This document shows, one piece after another, positions 35,942 to 44,831 of a DNA stretch of 64,000 nt; position 1 is the stretch's first letter; each line of letters starts with the position of its first letter. A model generated the notes under the pieces. The model did no database searches. It was not told the DNA's origin and saw nothing but the letters and a program-made list of their open reading frames with translations. The position numbers and the translations under genes were made by a program. This DNA is from Psychrobacillus psychrotolerans (GTDB lineage Bacteria; Bacillota; Bacilli; Bacillales_A; Planococcaceae): assembly GCF_900115805.1 (NCBI RefSeq), contig NZ_FOXU01000001.1, positions 124,001 to 188,000 on the forward strand. Direction: 5' to 3'.

Positions 35942-36412
35942 TTGGAACAAACAATTTTTCAGCATATGCAAGTAGTAAGGGGAATAACAGAAAAATCTAT
36001 CCTACAAATACCCGAGGAACTGGCAGATATTATTGCACCAGGATTTACGAATAATATTCGTTGGAACTTTGGTCATATTGCATACATACAGGAAAAGCTT
36101 GTATTTGGTGTTTCTAGCGAAAAGATGAATCTTCCGGAAGCATATGAAGTATTTTTTAGTGCGGGTACGAAACCCGCTGATTGGATTGGAACTCCACCAT
36201 CTCTAGCACATATTTCGGAGGAACTAATTGCACAAAAACAACGAATAGAAGATTACTTACCCGGAAAACTACAGAATAGATTGCCTAAGCCTTTCACTAA
36301 CAAAGCTGGAATTACATTTCATACACTTGGAGAAACTTTTCTATTCAGTTTCTATCATGAGGCCCTGCATATGGAAACGATCAAAAGGATTTATCGTGCC
36401 ATTAAAAACTAA
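35942..36412 (+). CDS. DinB-superfamily four-helix metal-binding protein
   Basis: 156 residues. Metal-ligand histidines are in WNFGHIAYIQE and SFYHEALHMETI, the DinB_2-type arrangement. These are not polymerases; members include bacillithiol-dependent transferases and damage-induced proteins of unknown function. TTG start with GGGGGATTA upstream. A VOC-family gene follows 18 bases later and is probably cotranscribed. Confidence 0.8.
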   Translation: MEQTIFQHMQVVRGITEKSILQIPEELADIIAPGFTNNIRWNFGHIAYIQEKLVFGVSSEKMNLPEAYEVFFSAGTKPADWIGTPPSLAHISEELIAQKQRIEDYLPGKLQNRLPKPFTNKAGITFHTLGETFLFSFYHEALHMETIKRIYRAIKN

Positions 36413-36430
36413 AATGAAGGAGGAACTAAA

Positions 36431-36859
36431 TTGGAACATGTTTTAGACCATGTCGGAATTGCAGTAAGAAGTATTGATGACGCACTTGCCTTTTACCTGA
36501 ATGTGTTAAATGGAACACTGGAGGACCAATATACGAGTGATGCCCCTGGAGTAGAAGTCCATGTCGCAGTTGTCAGAACTAGTGATAAAATGATTGAATT
36601 ACTTGCGCCGACCAACAAGAACTCGCCAATGGCTCGATTTATAAAGCAACGAGGAAAAGGTGTACATCATATCGCTTATCGAGTGAACGATTTGGACAAA
36701 GCCATACTCGACGCTAGAAAAAAGGGAGTCCGTTTTTTAGAGGACACACTACGTACCAACATTCGTGGAAGAAGACTCATATATATAAATCCAGCATCAA
36801 CTGATGGGACTTTGATCGAACTATGTAGTTATGCAAATATAAATAACTCGGATGATTAA
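36431..36859 (+). CDS. VOC-family protein, second methylmalonyl-CoA-epimerase-like gene
   Basis: 142 residues, closely related in layout to the mce at 1721: LDHVGIAVRSIDDALAFY, MIELLAP, GKGVHHIAYRV, LIELCS, so the four expected metal ligands (His, Glu, His, Glu) are kept. It is outside the methylmalonyl-CoA operon and paired with a DinB-like gene, so another substrate is likely. TTG start with GGAGGAAC. Confidence 0.75.
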   Translation: MEHVLDHVGIAVRSIDDALAFYLNVLNGTLEDQYTSDAPGVEVHVAVVRTSDKMIELLAPTNKNSPMARFIKQRGKGVHHIAYRVNDLDKAILDARKKGVRFLEDTLRTNIRGRRLIYINPASTDGTLIELCSYANINNSDD

Positions 36860-37021
36860 TGGAAAGAGGAAAAAGAGGGAATTTTATATTGCATCAAGTC
36901 TTAAAATATAGACCCGGTTAGAAATGTCAGTAAAATAAAAAGACAAAGGGTTTATCCATACATATGACTGGACTTTAATTGACTACATTAAATAGGAACC
37001 AATTAATAGGGAGAGGTAGCA

Positions 37022-37396
37022 ATGTTAAAGAAAATAGTTGTTTTAGGAATTTTAATGCTTTTCATTTTATCAGCATGTAATTCTTCCACAATGAGTATTA
37101 AAGAAATTGAAAATGTTCCTAAAGATTTACAAGAATATGTGAATTCCAGTTTAAGGCTTCAATCAATTAATGATGGGGAAAAAGGTTATTATATTATATT
37201 TCATTCAACTGGAGAGGTAGAAGCATATTTAGAAACACAAGGAGATAAGTTAAATATTATGTTTAATGAAACCAATCTAAAAGATGAAGTCATAAAGCAA
37301 AATACGTATTATGTAACAACAGGTCCAGAACACGAAATGATAGATGTTCTAGTAAATGGAGAATCAATTCCATTTGATAATATGACAGTTCAATAA
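37022..37396 (+). CDS. Small lipoprotein of unknown function
   Basis: 124 residues. Basic start, hydrophobic stretch and lipobox LSAC with Cys20 predict a lipoprotein fixed to the outer face of the membrane. The mature part (about 100 residues) is predicted beta-rich and not recognised. GGGAGAGGTAGC upstream. A bidirectional terminator follows. Confidence 0.75.
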   Translation: MLKKIVVLGILMLFILSACNSSTMSIKEIENVPKDLQEYVNSSLRLQSINDGEKGYYIIFHSTGEVEAYLETQGDKLNIMFNETNLKDEVIKQNTYYVTTGPEHEMIDVLVNGESIPFDNMTVQ

Positions 37397-37411
37397 TTGA
37401 AAAATAATTAA

Positions 37412-37450
37412 TGCCAACACATTGAATAATTGATGTGTTGGCATATTTTT
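37412..37450. terminator. Bidirectional terminator
   Basis: TGCCAACACAT / ATGTGTTGGCA perfect stem between convergent genes, with a T-run on the plus side. Confidence 0.85.
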
Positions 37451-37458
37451 GTAGTGAA

Positions 37459-37998
37459 CTAGGAGCGATACATAAGATTAATTTGCTCGGCAATATAGGT
37501 TGAATCTAAATGTAGGCCATCTTTTAACCACCACATAATGATACCTACAATAGAAGCAGTTTTGACATCTGGATCTACAACGACTTTTCTACCTATACTC
37601 TTAGAATTACTCCTTCTAACAACTATTAAATCTTTCATCAGTAAAAGTAAGTGTTTCTCAATTTGTTCAAACTGTACTAAAGCCAATATATGATTTCTTT
37701 GTTCCAGAAGATAATCTAATAACTGTAGTAAATGCTGTTGTCGATTTCGGTCAAAGGTGGAAGTTAAATTTTCAATTTTGTCTGTTAGTACTTGGAAAAT
37801 GTCGTTTGTTAAATGTTCTTTTAGCTCATTAATATTCTGATAATGTAAATAGAAGGTGGTCCGGTTCAAGTTTGCCCGCTGTGTCAATTTTTGAATCGAA
37901 ATTTGGTGTAGAGAATGACCTTCTTGTAATAGTGTTAAGAGGGCTTCTTTGAGCATTTCCTGTGTACGTATAGCACGAGGATCTTCTTTATAAGTCAT
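37459..37998 (-). CDS. TetR/AcrR-family transcriptional regulator
   Basis: 179 residues. N-terminal HTH (RTQEMLKEALLTLLQEGHSL HQISIQKLTQRANLNRTTFYLHYQNINEL) with the usual TFYLHY recognition-helix end. The C-terminal ligand domain is of the short type. It is divergent from the MFS transporter gene, with 140 bases between them, so repression of that transporter is likely. Confidence 0.88.
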   Translation of the reverse strand: MTYKEDPRAIRTQEMLKEALLTLLQEGHSLHQISIQKLTQRANLNRTTFYLHYQNINELKEHLTNDIFQVLTDKIENLTSTFDRNRQQHLLQLLDYLLEQRNHILALVQFEQIEKHLLLLMKDLIVVRRSNSKSIGRKVVVDPDVKTASIVGIIMWWLKDGLHLDSTYIAEQINLMYRS

Positions 37999-38034
37999 TT
38001 GAATCGGTCCTTTTTCGTATAAAGTTATCTACTA

Positions 38035-38109
38035 ATCGACAGAAATGATCTGAATGTATACGGATGTTAATTTGTTTTTGCTAATATATTTTATAGACAC
38101 TTTGTCGAT
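38035..38109. promoter_or_regulatory. Candidate TetR operator half-sites
   Basis: ATCGACA (38035-38041) and its complement TGTCGAT (38103-38109) lie in the divergent intergenic region between the TetR and MFS genes. The second copy overlaps the likely MFS promoter. Spacing is wide, so these may be two separate sites. Confidence 0.35.
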
Positions 38110-38138
38110 AATATTTATTATATGGGAAGGAATTTTAT

Positions 38139-39524
38139 ATGCCAAACGAGATCTCAAGTACTACCAAAAAAATACTACTTATCATTATGATTACAGGAAC
38201 CTTCTTTTCTACCTTAAATCAAACACTCTTAAATGTTGCACTTAGTGATTTAATGATTGTTTTTAATGTAAATACCTCGACGATTCAATGGCTAGCAACT
38301 GGCTTTATGCTTGTAAACGGAGTGTTAGTGCCCATTACAGCATACTTAATGAAACGATTTTCAACTCGTCAGTTGTTTATTAGTTCTTTGTTATTCTTAC
38401 TGATTGGCTCGATTGTTGCAGCATGTGCCAATAATTTCGGCGTACTATTAACAGGTAGAATGATTCAAGCAGTAGGTGCAGGGATTATCATTCCATTAAT
38501 GATGACTGTAATTGTATACTTATACCCAGCGGAAAAACGTGGCGCGGTTATGGGCAAGATTGGTTTTGCCATTATTTTTGCACCAGCAATTGCACCAACT
38601 TTAGCAGGGGTTATTTTAGAATATTTATCATGGCGATGGTTATTTATCATGATGATTCCATTTGTAGCAGTAATCATCATTCTAGCAAGTAAATATTTAG
38701 TGAATGTTGCGGAAACGTCCAAAGCAAAACTCGACATAGTAAGTGTGATATATTCCACTTTAGGGTTTGGATTTGTTCTTTTTGGCTTTAGTAGTGCAGG
38801 TAGCCGAGGATGGGATGATTTAGTCGTCCTTACTTCCATTGTTGGAGGTTTGCTCGTAACAATCTTGTTCTGTTACCGACAGATAAAGTCTGCGGAGCCT
38901 CTATTGAATCTAAGTGTTTTTAAATTTAAAGTGTTTACGATGACGACAGTTGTGAATATTGTTATTACCATTTTAATGTATGCCGATTTAATATTGCTGC
39001 CGATTTATTTGCAGGACGGGCGGGGGTTTACTGCACTCGGTGCAGGATTGTTATTATTACCTGGGGCAATTATTAATGCCATACTTTCTCCAGTAACTGG
39101 GAAGTTATTCGATAAATTTGGGGCAAAACCTTTGTTTATCTTAGGAACAGGATTAATCGCGATATCGATGCTTGCGGTTATTGATTTATCACCCGAAACA
39201 ACCACAATATATATTTTAGTTCGTACAATTTTATTGCGTATTGGTTTAGCATTTATCACAATGCCTTTAAATACCGCTGCTTTAAATGCCTTACCAAAAG
39301 AATTAGCTTCTCACGGATCAGCTATTAATAATACGGTTCGTCAGCTCGCGGGAGCAATAGGGACAGCTGTTATAATGACAATCTATACGATTCAATTAGT
39401 GAATGTCTCGTTAGAGTCTAATACTGCTTATATTAATGCGGCAAGTAACACGTATTTCTATATGTTTGTAATTTCTATAATAGCGTTTATCATTACTTGG
39501 TTTACGCCGAAGAAGACTAGCTAA
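38139..39524 (+). CDS. MFS drug:H+ antiporter (DHA2/EmrB-QacA type)
   Basis: 461 residues, about 14 predicted membrane helices. Family landmarks: LNQTLLNVALSDLM in helix 1, WLATGFMLVNG, LTGRMIQAVGAGIIIPL (motif B region), and GFAIIFAPAIAPTLAGVILEYLSWRWLF (motif C, antiporter). Divergent TetR regulator suggests inducible efflux; substrates unknown. GGGAAGGAAT before ATG. Confidence 0.9.
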   Translation: MPNEISSTTKKILLIIMITGTFFSTLNQTLLNVALSDLMIVFNVNTSTIQWLATGFMLVNGVLVPITAYLMKRFSTRQLFISSLLFLLIGSIVAACANNFGVLLTGRMIQAVGAGIIIPLMMTVIVYLYPAEKRGAVMGKIGFAIIFAPAIAPTLAGVILEYLSWRWLFIMMIPFVAVIIILASKYLVNVAETSKAKLDIVSVIYSTLGFGFVLFGFSSAGSRGWDDLVVLTSIVGGLLVTILFCYRQIKSAEPLLNLSVFKFKVFTMTTVVNIVITILMYADLILLPIYLQDGRGFTALGAGLLLLPGAIINAILSPVTGKLFDKFGAKPLFILGTGLIAISMLAVIDLSPETTTIYILVRTILLRIGLAFITMPLNTAALNALPKELASHGSAINNTVRQLAGAIGTAVIMTIYTIQLVNVSLESNTAYINAASNTYFYMFVISIIAFIITWFTPKKTS

Positions 39525-39544
39525 TGAACATTTTATAGGAATAC

Positions 39545-39581
39545 CAAAAAGACTTAAGTTCTAGTGGACTTAAGTCTTTTT
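39545..39581 (+). terminator. Terminator after the MFS gene
   Basis: AAAAAGACTTAAGT / ACTTAAGTCTTTTT stem-loop; usable on both strands. Confidence 0.85.
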
Positions 39582-40189
39582 GTTTGTTTGTTCGCTTAAA
39601 TTCCGATGTTCTCTGTTTAACCACCATACGCAAAGGATGAACCAACTATAGCCAAGCAGCCACCCGGCTACAATATCCGAAGCAAAGTGACGTCCTTCTG
39701 TTATTCGAGAAAATCCCATGAGCACTGCTAATATAATGGCTGAAATTCAAACGATGAGCGATATTTTCTTCGAATTAATATGAGCGTAATTAGATAAGAG
39801 ATTGTTAATAAATAAACTAAGCCATGAAAAGCATGTCCGGATGGAAAACTATAAGTAGAAAACTGATCTACAATTTCAGGTCGAGGACGTTCGATAATTC
39901 GTTTTAAAAATTGATATAAACCATATCCCACCCCGATGGATAGTAGGACAAAAACCATTAACCTGTAGTCTTGTTTTCGAATCCAAAGGAGGATTAGAAC
40001 AAGTATCATAATCGCAAAAATAAACTTGGTTTCACCTAAATAATGAAATATTGCAATAAAACTGTTGCCATATAACGTATTAAAAGCAACCTCATCAAAA
40101 GCTTGGATGAATGGTGTTTCATAAGTTATCCATATAACACAAAATACAACGAAAGCACAAACGGCTAAAACATATTGTAACTTATTCAT
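39570..40189 (-). pseudogene. PAP2-family phosphatase, disrupted
   Basis: Motifs 1 and 2 (KRIIERPRP and FPSGHAFHG) are in one frame, from ATG 40189. Motif 3 (SRITEGRHFASD, then IVAGWLLGY) is in another frame that ends at 39570. In that second frame the sequence just before motif 3 reads KKISLIV-stop-ISAIIL, where TGA replaces an expected Trp codon. A frameshift near 39780 plus a nonsense codon are therefore needed to join the gene. The first frame alone stops at 39728 and lacks the catalytic histidine of motif 3, so it is probably inactive. Family role: lipid phosphate or undecaprenyl pyrophosphate phosphatase. Confidence 0.8.
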
Positions 40190-40321
40190 ACATCTATTCT
40201 CCATTTTAGTAAGGATACATTAGTATGGCTAAGATACGAATAGAAATACAATTTATATACGTAGTATCTTAGTTTTAAATGATAAACAGTAGGAATCTCA
40301 TATTCCTACTGTTTTGTTAAA

Positions 40322-41215
40322 TCATTTAGTTGTTGTTTTTAATCTGTTTGGGAGATTAATAGAATTATTTTCACTAACAAATGTTGCACCTAAAAGTAAT
40401 GCACCACCAAGTATTTGCACAAAAGCCATTTGCTCTTGCAAGATAAGCGCAGATATTACTAATGAGGTGATTGGATCTGCATAGCTTAGTGCAGCGATGC
40501 TTTGTCCTTTTAGTTTTTGCATACCCGAGAAGAATAACAAGAATCCAATACCCGTGTGTATAACCCCTAAGATTAATATAAAAGGAATGGAAGAACTAGA
40601 TACTTCTAAAATTCCAAATCCCTCCGTAAAGAAAACATATGGCATGAGAAGTATTGTGGCTGTTCCCAGTTGAAGGACAGTAGTTTCTAACCCATCCATG
40701 TTTTTAATAAACTTATTTAGCAACATTAAAGAAGCATATAACACAGCTGCCATTAAACCATAACCAATGCCAATTAAGTCATTCAATCCAGATGTATTCA
40801 CACCACCATTACCAACAATGAACAACATACCGAGCATAGCTACAGCAATACAAATTATTTTCTTCACGGATAATTTTTCCTTGAGTACAAGTGGCGAAAC
40901 AATTAGAACAATAACTGGTGCAAAATAATAACTTAAAGTCGCATTAGAAAGAGTCGTATGCTTGAATGCTTGGAACAGGAAAATCCAATTTCCACCCAAA
41001 GCAATACTAGATAGTAATAAAATAAGCGCATTTACTTTAACTATTGCCCACGAAATTTTCTTTTTCATCAGGAACATCACAGTTGTTAAAAACAAACTGC
41101 CGATTAAACCACGTAGTAAAGCTATTTCACTAGAAGACAAATCAATGTATCGAACAAACACACCGATTGTGCCAAAGATTATCATTGATAATAAGAACTG
41201 AATTTTAGATTTCAT
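40322..41215 (-). CDS. EamA/DMT-family transporter
   Basis: 297 residues, ten predicted helices in two EamA repeats (IIFGTIGVFVRYIDLSSSEIALLRG and LIGIGYGLMAAVLYASLMLLNKF). Such proteins export small metabolites or amino acids; the substrate is not predictable. ATG at 41215 follows GGAGGAGC; a longer in-frame start lacks a site. Confidence 0.88.
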   Translation of the reverse strand: MKSKIQFLLSMIIFGTIGVFVRYIDLSSSEIALLRGLIGSLFLTTVMFLMKKKISWAIVKVNALILLLSSIALGGNWIFLFQAFKHTTLSNATLSYYFAPVIVLIVSPLVLKEKLSVKKIICIAVAMLGMLFIVGNGGVNTSGLNDLIGIGYGLMAAVLYASLMLLNKFIKNMDGLETTVLQLGTATILLMPYVFFTEGFGILEVSSSSIPFILILGVIHTGIGFLLFFSGMQKLKGQSIAALSYADPITSLVISALILQEQMAFVQILGGALLLGATFVSENNSINLPNRLKTTTK

Positions 41216-41423
41216 CGTTTGCTCCTCCAAATCGGTGAAAGTGTTCGTATTTCGCAGACTCTTCAACTGTTATTAATAGCAGTTGAAAATACCTTAGGAA
41301 TTCTCGACATTTCTTGATGAACTTATTATACATAATGACATATTGTTTAACCACCTGAGCTTTAGTTAGATAACATTAGTCTCCCAACCTATTTTGTCCT
41401 ATTCTCCATATGTTAATTTTTAC

Positions 41424-41476
41424 TTGACGTTTAAAAAAGACATGTATATACTTCTAAATAGTAATCATTACGATTT
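41424..41476 (+). promoter_or_regulatory. Zur-controlled promoter of the ZinT gene
   Basis: TTGACG (41424-41429), 17-base spacer, TATACT (41447-41452). Overlapping the start region is AAATAGTAATCATTACGATTT (41456-41476, given in two parts: AAATAGTAAT and CATTACGATTT), a near-perfect match to the Bacillus Zur box AAATCGTAATNATTACGATTT. Zinc-dependent repression is expected. Confidence 0.88.
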
Positions 41477-41495
41477 ACGTAAAGGAGATTTAGAG

Positions 41496-42224
41496 ATGAA
41501 GATTTCATTAGCAACAGGCTTAAGTGTAGTAGTCATAAGTTCAATATTGGTAGGTTGTCAGAATTCAGAACCAGATGGGGCCACCACTGAAAAAGAAGTA
41601 AATAGTGCAGAAAGTCAAACAGATTTTAGTGAGCAAGAGCATGACCATGATCATGAACATAGTCATGGTCATGGTCATGATGAAAAGACAAAAATTTACG
41701 ATGGGTTTTTCGATGATAGCCAGGTAAGTAATCGCTCCCTTTCGGATTGGGAAGGCGATTGGCAGTCCGTTTATCCCTATCTTCAAGACGGTACACTTGA
41801 CGAAGTATTCGAATATAAAGCTGAGCTGGACGATTCTAAGACAACCGAAGAGATTAAGGGATATTATGACAAAGGTTATAATACGAATGTGGAGCGAATT
41901 ATAATTCAAAGGGAGAAAGTTACTTTCTACAAAGGAGAAACAGAGTATTCCGGGCAATATATCAATGATGGATATGAAATACTAACATATGAAGCTGGAA
42001 ACAGAGGGGTCCGATACATATTTAAATTAGTAGGAAAGAGTGATGGACTGCCTCAATATATTCAATTTAGTGATCATAGCATTAGTCCGAATGAATCTGA
42101 CCACTTCCATTTATATTGGGGTGACGACCGTACGGCTCTACTAGAAGAAGTAACAAATTGGCCAACTTACTACTCGTCAGAATTGGACGGACATGATATT
42201 GCACACGAAATGATAGAGCACTAA
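41496..42224 (+). CDS. zinT: ZinT-family zinc-binding lipoprotein
   Basis: 242 residues. Signal peptide with lipobox ILVGC, then a His/Asp-rich metal-collecting stretch (EHDHDHEHSHGHGHDEK, about residues 49-66), then a full ZinT domain (YDGFFDDSQVSNRSLSDWEGDWQSVYPYL ... HFHLYWGD). It captures zinc at the cell surface for an importer. The downstream genes do not include the ABC permease. The ATG at 41496 has AAAGGAG, and a Zur box lies upstream. Confidence 0.92.
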   Translation: MKISLATGLSVVVISSILVGCQNSEPDGATTEKEVNSAESQTDFSEQEHDHDHEHSHGHGHDEKTKIYDGFFDDSQVSNRSLSDWEGDWQSVYPYLQDGTLDEVFEYKAELDDSKTTEEIKGYYDKGYNTNVERIIIQREKVTFYKGETEYSGQYINDGYEILTYEAGNRGVRYIFKLVGKSDGLPQYIQFSDHSISPNESDHFHLYWGDDRTALLEEVTNWPTYYSSELDGHDIAHEMIEH

Positions 42225-42254
42225 CTTTAATAATTAAATAAAGTAAGCTATCTT

Positions 42255-42296
42255 AGGAAAGTGTTCTGTCTTATACAGGATACTTTCCTTTTTTAT
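42255..42296 (+). terminator. Terminator after zinT
   Basis: AGGAAAGTGTTCTGT / ACAGGATACTTTCCT followed by six Ts. Confidence 0.85.
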
Positions 42297-42580
42297 ATAC
42301 TATTTTAGGGACAAGAGCTGTTTAGAACATATTTTAAAGTTACTGATTAAAGTGGGAGAAGTGTACGAAGATGTTTAACTTGAAGAGCAATGCACTACTT
42401 AGCAGGAAAGTTAACAGGAAAATATTTTAGCCGTTAAGTGTCATACTTCAAAAAGGATAGGAATAAGTACATAACTAGAACCTATTATAAAATGGGGAGA
42501 AATGAGATGATTATACGTTAGAAAAACTGAGGGAAATTAATCTGAAAACTGCTGTAATACTAGGGATTGTTTTTTACTCT

Positions 42581-42913
42581 TTGACTATCTTACTACATCT
42601 TCTTATTCTAAGCGGAATTATTCCGTTAACATGGATTAATGGCGGACGTTCTGAATCCTTCACTACTCAGTTACCAGTATCTATAATCAATATTTTTATT
42701 TCTATTATTGGAATAGGATTTACGCTTTTTATAAGTAAAAATGTATTAAAGAAGTACCAAAGAGGAATTACCGTTATATGTTGGCTTTTTGTAGTACTCT
42801 GGTCAGTTGGTTTTGTACAACAATTGCTAGGAACACCTTTTGAGAAAATGATTTGTTCATTAATATTGTTACTAGGAGTCATCTCGAACTTGAGGATGGC
42901 GATCGAAAAATGA
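42581..42913 (+). CDS. Unknown membrane protein (possible start-site frameshift)
   Basis: From TTG 42581, 110 residues with three to four hydrophobic segments. The frame stays open upstream for 22 codons (DDYTLEKLREINLKTAVILG, then IVFYS), which looks like the genuine N-terminus. The ATG placed correctly after GGGGAGAAAT is one base out of frame with it. Either the start is non-standard or a single-base indel lies at the start codon. Family not recognised. Confidence 0.5.
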   Translation: MTILLHLLILSGIIPLTWINGGRSESFTTQLPVSIINIFISIIGIGFTLFISKNVLKKYQRGITVICWLFVVLWSVGFVQQLLGTPFEKMICSLILLLGVISNLRMAIEK

Positions 42914-42937
42914 AAATAATATAGTGCTTTACATAAT

Positions 42938-42955
42938 GAGCTATTTATACAGCTC
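42938..42955 (+). terminator. Terminator-like hairpin without T-run
   Basis: GAGCTATTTATACAGCTC after the gene ending at 42913. It matches the complete terminator at 43233-43256 but is followed by CAGACTG instead of Ts. Confidence 0.5.
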
Positions 42956-43007
42956 TCAGACTGTAGACAAACTCAATCTTAGGTGTATAGAGTTGAATAT
43001 TAAACTC

Positions 43008-43123
43008 GGCAAGGCCCACCACTTCGCTTTCCGTGGTCTTGGCTTCAGCCTCCTCGTCACTACGTTCCTGCGGGGTCTTCAGCTCAAGCTTTTCCCACTG
43101 GAGTCTTCGTGGTGGACCTTGCC
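43008..43123. repeat. GC-rich dispersed intergenic element with terminal inverted repeats
   Basis: A 116-base element markedly richer in GC than its surroundings. Ends: GGCAAGGCCCACCAC (43008-43022) and GTGGTGGACCTTGCC (43109-43123), complementary at 14 of 15 positions. The interior contains GCTTCAGCCTCCTCG and CTGCGGGGTCTTCAGCTC, a string type seen as dispersed repeats in Bacillales genomes. It encodes no transposase. It would fold into one long hairpin. Confidence 0.7.
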
Positions 43124-43232
43124 TTATAAACAGTTCCAATAGAGTATTCAATATCTTACTTTTAATAGGATGAATAAACCCATTTATTATTATTCATAAC
43201 CGTTTATAAAAATACCTTTGTCGTCAAACTGT

Positions 43233-43256
43233 GAGCTGTTTATACAGCTCTTTTTT
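43233..43256 (+). terminator. Rho-independent terminator
   Basis: GAGCTGTTTATACAGCTC followed by six Ts, nearly identical to the hairpin at 42938. The rest of 43124-43461 shows no gene. Confidence 0.8.
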
Positions 43257-43461
43257 ACATTAGCCGAGTCTGTTACATTAAGTTGGATTTACTCAAATAG
43301 AAATTATTAATACACCCTAAGCGGTAAACAAAGGAAATAAAGGATATAAATGAAATTATCGTTCTTAAGTCTATAGATTCGTCCGAAGAACCTCAGTAGT
43401 TATGTTAAAAATATCCCTCTTAAATGTCATCAATGAAAAGAAAAAGAAGAGTAATTCATAT

Positions 43462-43494
43462 AAAACCCAAGGTAAATTAACCTTGGGTTTTAAA
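43462..43494 (-). terminator. Terminator of serC
   Basis: AAAACCCAAGGT / ACCTTGGGTTTT stem immediately 3' of serC, with T-rich sequence on the minus strand. Confidence 0.8.
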
Positions 43495-43497
43495 AAG

Positions 43498-44595
43498 TTA
43501 TTTATGTTTATTTTGAAATGCAATCATGAAATCTTGTAAAGCTTTACATGTTTCAAGTGGAACCGAGTTATAAGTGGAAGCACGGCAACCACCTACAGAA
43601 CGATGGCCATTTAAGCCCACAAATCCTGCATCTTTTGCTTCAGTTAAAAATTGTTTTTCTAATTCCTCGTCTGCTACGCGGAATGTAATGTTCATGAGAG
43701 AACGGCTTTCTTTTGAAGCATGTCCTGTATAGAAGCCATTACTGTTATCAATTACATCATAAATCAGTTTAGCTTTTTCCTCATTTTGTTTAGCAATAGC
43801 AGCTAATCCGCCTTGTTTTTCTATCCATTTTAATACTTCGCCAAGCATATAAATGCCGAAAGTTGGTGGTGTGTTATATAAGGAATTACTTTCTACATGT
43901 GTGCTGTACTTTAGAATTGTTGGTATTTCTTTATTGGCTTTTGCAAGAAAATCCCTACGCGCAATAACAACAGTTACTCCAGACGGGCCTAAGTTCTTTT
44001 GTGCTCCTGCATAAATCAGATCAAATCTACTAATATCTATAGGTTTTGACATGATATCACTAGACATATCTGCTATTAAAGGAACCTCGCCTGTATCAGG
44101 GAACTCCGACCATTGTGTTCCATAGATTGTATTATTGGATGTTAGATGAACATATGCGTCATCTGACCCGAAATCAATTTCTTCTAAAGAAGGGATATTC
44201 CGATATTTATCTTCTTTAGTACTGGCAGTTTGAACAGGTTCACCAAAAAGTGTAGCTTCTTTATAAGCTTTTTCAGACCAAACTCCTGTCATCACATAGC
44301 TTGCCTTTTTTTCAAGCTGTAGGAAGTTCATCGGAATCATAGTAAATTGAAGGCTTGCTCCACCTTGGAGGAATAGAACTTCATAATCGTCAGGAATAGC
44401 AAAAAGTTTACGTAAACGAGAAATTGCTTCATTATGTACTTCTTCAAACGTGGAACTACGGTGACTCATTTCCATAATAGACATGCCTGTCCCATGGAAA
44501 TTGACTAATTCTTGTTGTGCCTTTTCTAACACTTCTACTGGAAGTGCAGATGGACCTGCATTGAAATTATACGCACGTTGGTTTGATTGGCTCAA
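43498..44595 (-). CDS. serC: Phosphoserine aminotransferase
   Basis: 365 residues, fold-type I PLP enzyme. YNFNAGPSALP at the N-terminus, IMEMSHRS, LFLQGGAS, and the PLP lysine in YAGAQKNLGPSGV. The end GLNGHRSVGGCRASTYN is typical. It makes phosphoserine from 3-phosphohydroxypyruvate. TTG start at 44595 with AGGAGAG upstream. Confidence 0.95.
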   Translation of the reverse strand: MSQSNQRAYNFNAGPSALPVEVLEKAQQELVNFHGTGMSIMEMSHRSSTFEEVHNEAISRLRKLFAIPDDYEVLFLQGGASLQFTMIPMNFLQLEKKASYVMTGVWSEKAYKEATLFGEPVQTASTKEDKYRNIPSLEEIDFGSDDAYVHLTSNNTIYGTQWSEFPDTGEVPLIADMSSDIMSKPIDISRFDLIYAGAQKNLGPSGVTVVIARRDFLAKANKEIPTILKYSTHVESNSLYNTPPTFGIYMLGEVLKWIEKQGGLAAIAKQNEEKAKLIYDVIDNSNGFYTGHASKESRSLMNITFRVADEELEKQFLTEAKDAGFVGLNGHRSVGGCRASTYNSVPLETCKALQDFMIAFQNKHK

Positions 44596-44831
44596 TATAA
44601 ACTCTCCTATTCTAGTGAATTCAATATATTTATCTATTATATACGGTTTTTAAGTGAAAACATTAAATATTTTGCGATAAATTTAGAAAAGTGAATAAAT
44701 TGTTAACGTTCAATTTTTGTTACCGAATAAGAATATTTCAGAAACCGAATTATTTCTTTAATTCATCTATCGGAATGTTCTAATATTTGCTAAAATGGTA
44801 AAGTCTTAATACATATAGTGGGGGAAGAAAA

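Noticed and set aside
35942-36412. A third DNA-damage polymerase because of the DinB family name
   Set aside because: The DinB superfamily here is the four-helix metal-binding fold, unrelated to the Y-family polymerase called DinB.
42924-43151. Overlapping frames on both strands across the GC-rich repeat
   Set aside because: They arise from the inverted-repeat element itself and have no homology or start signals.
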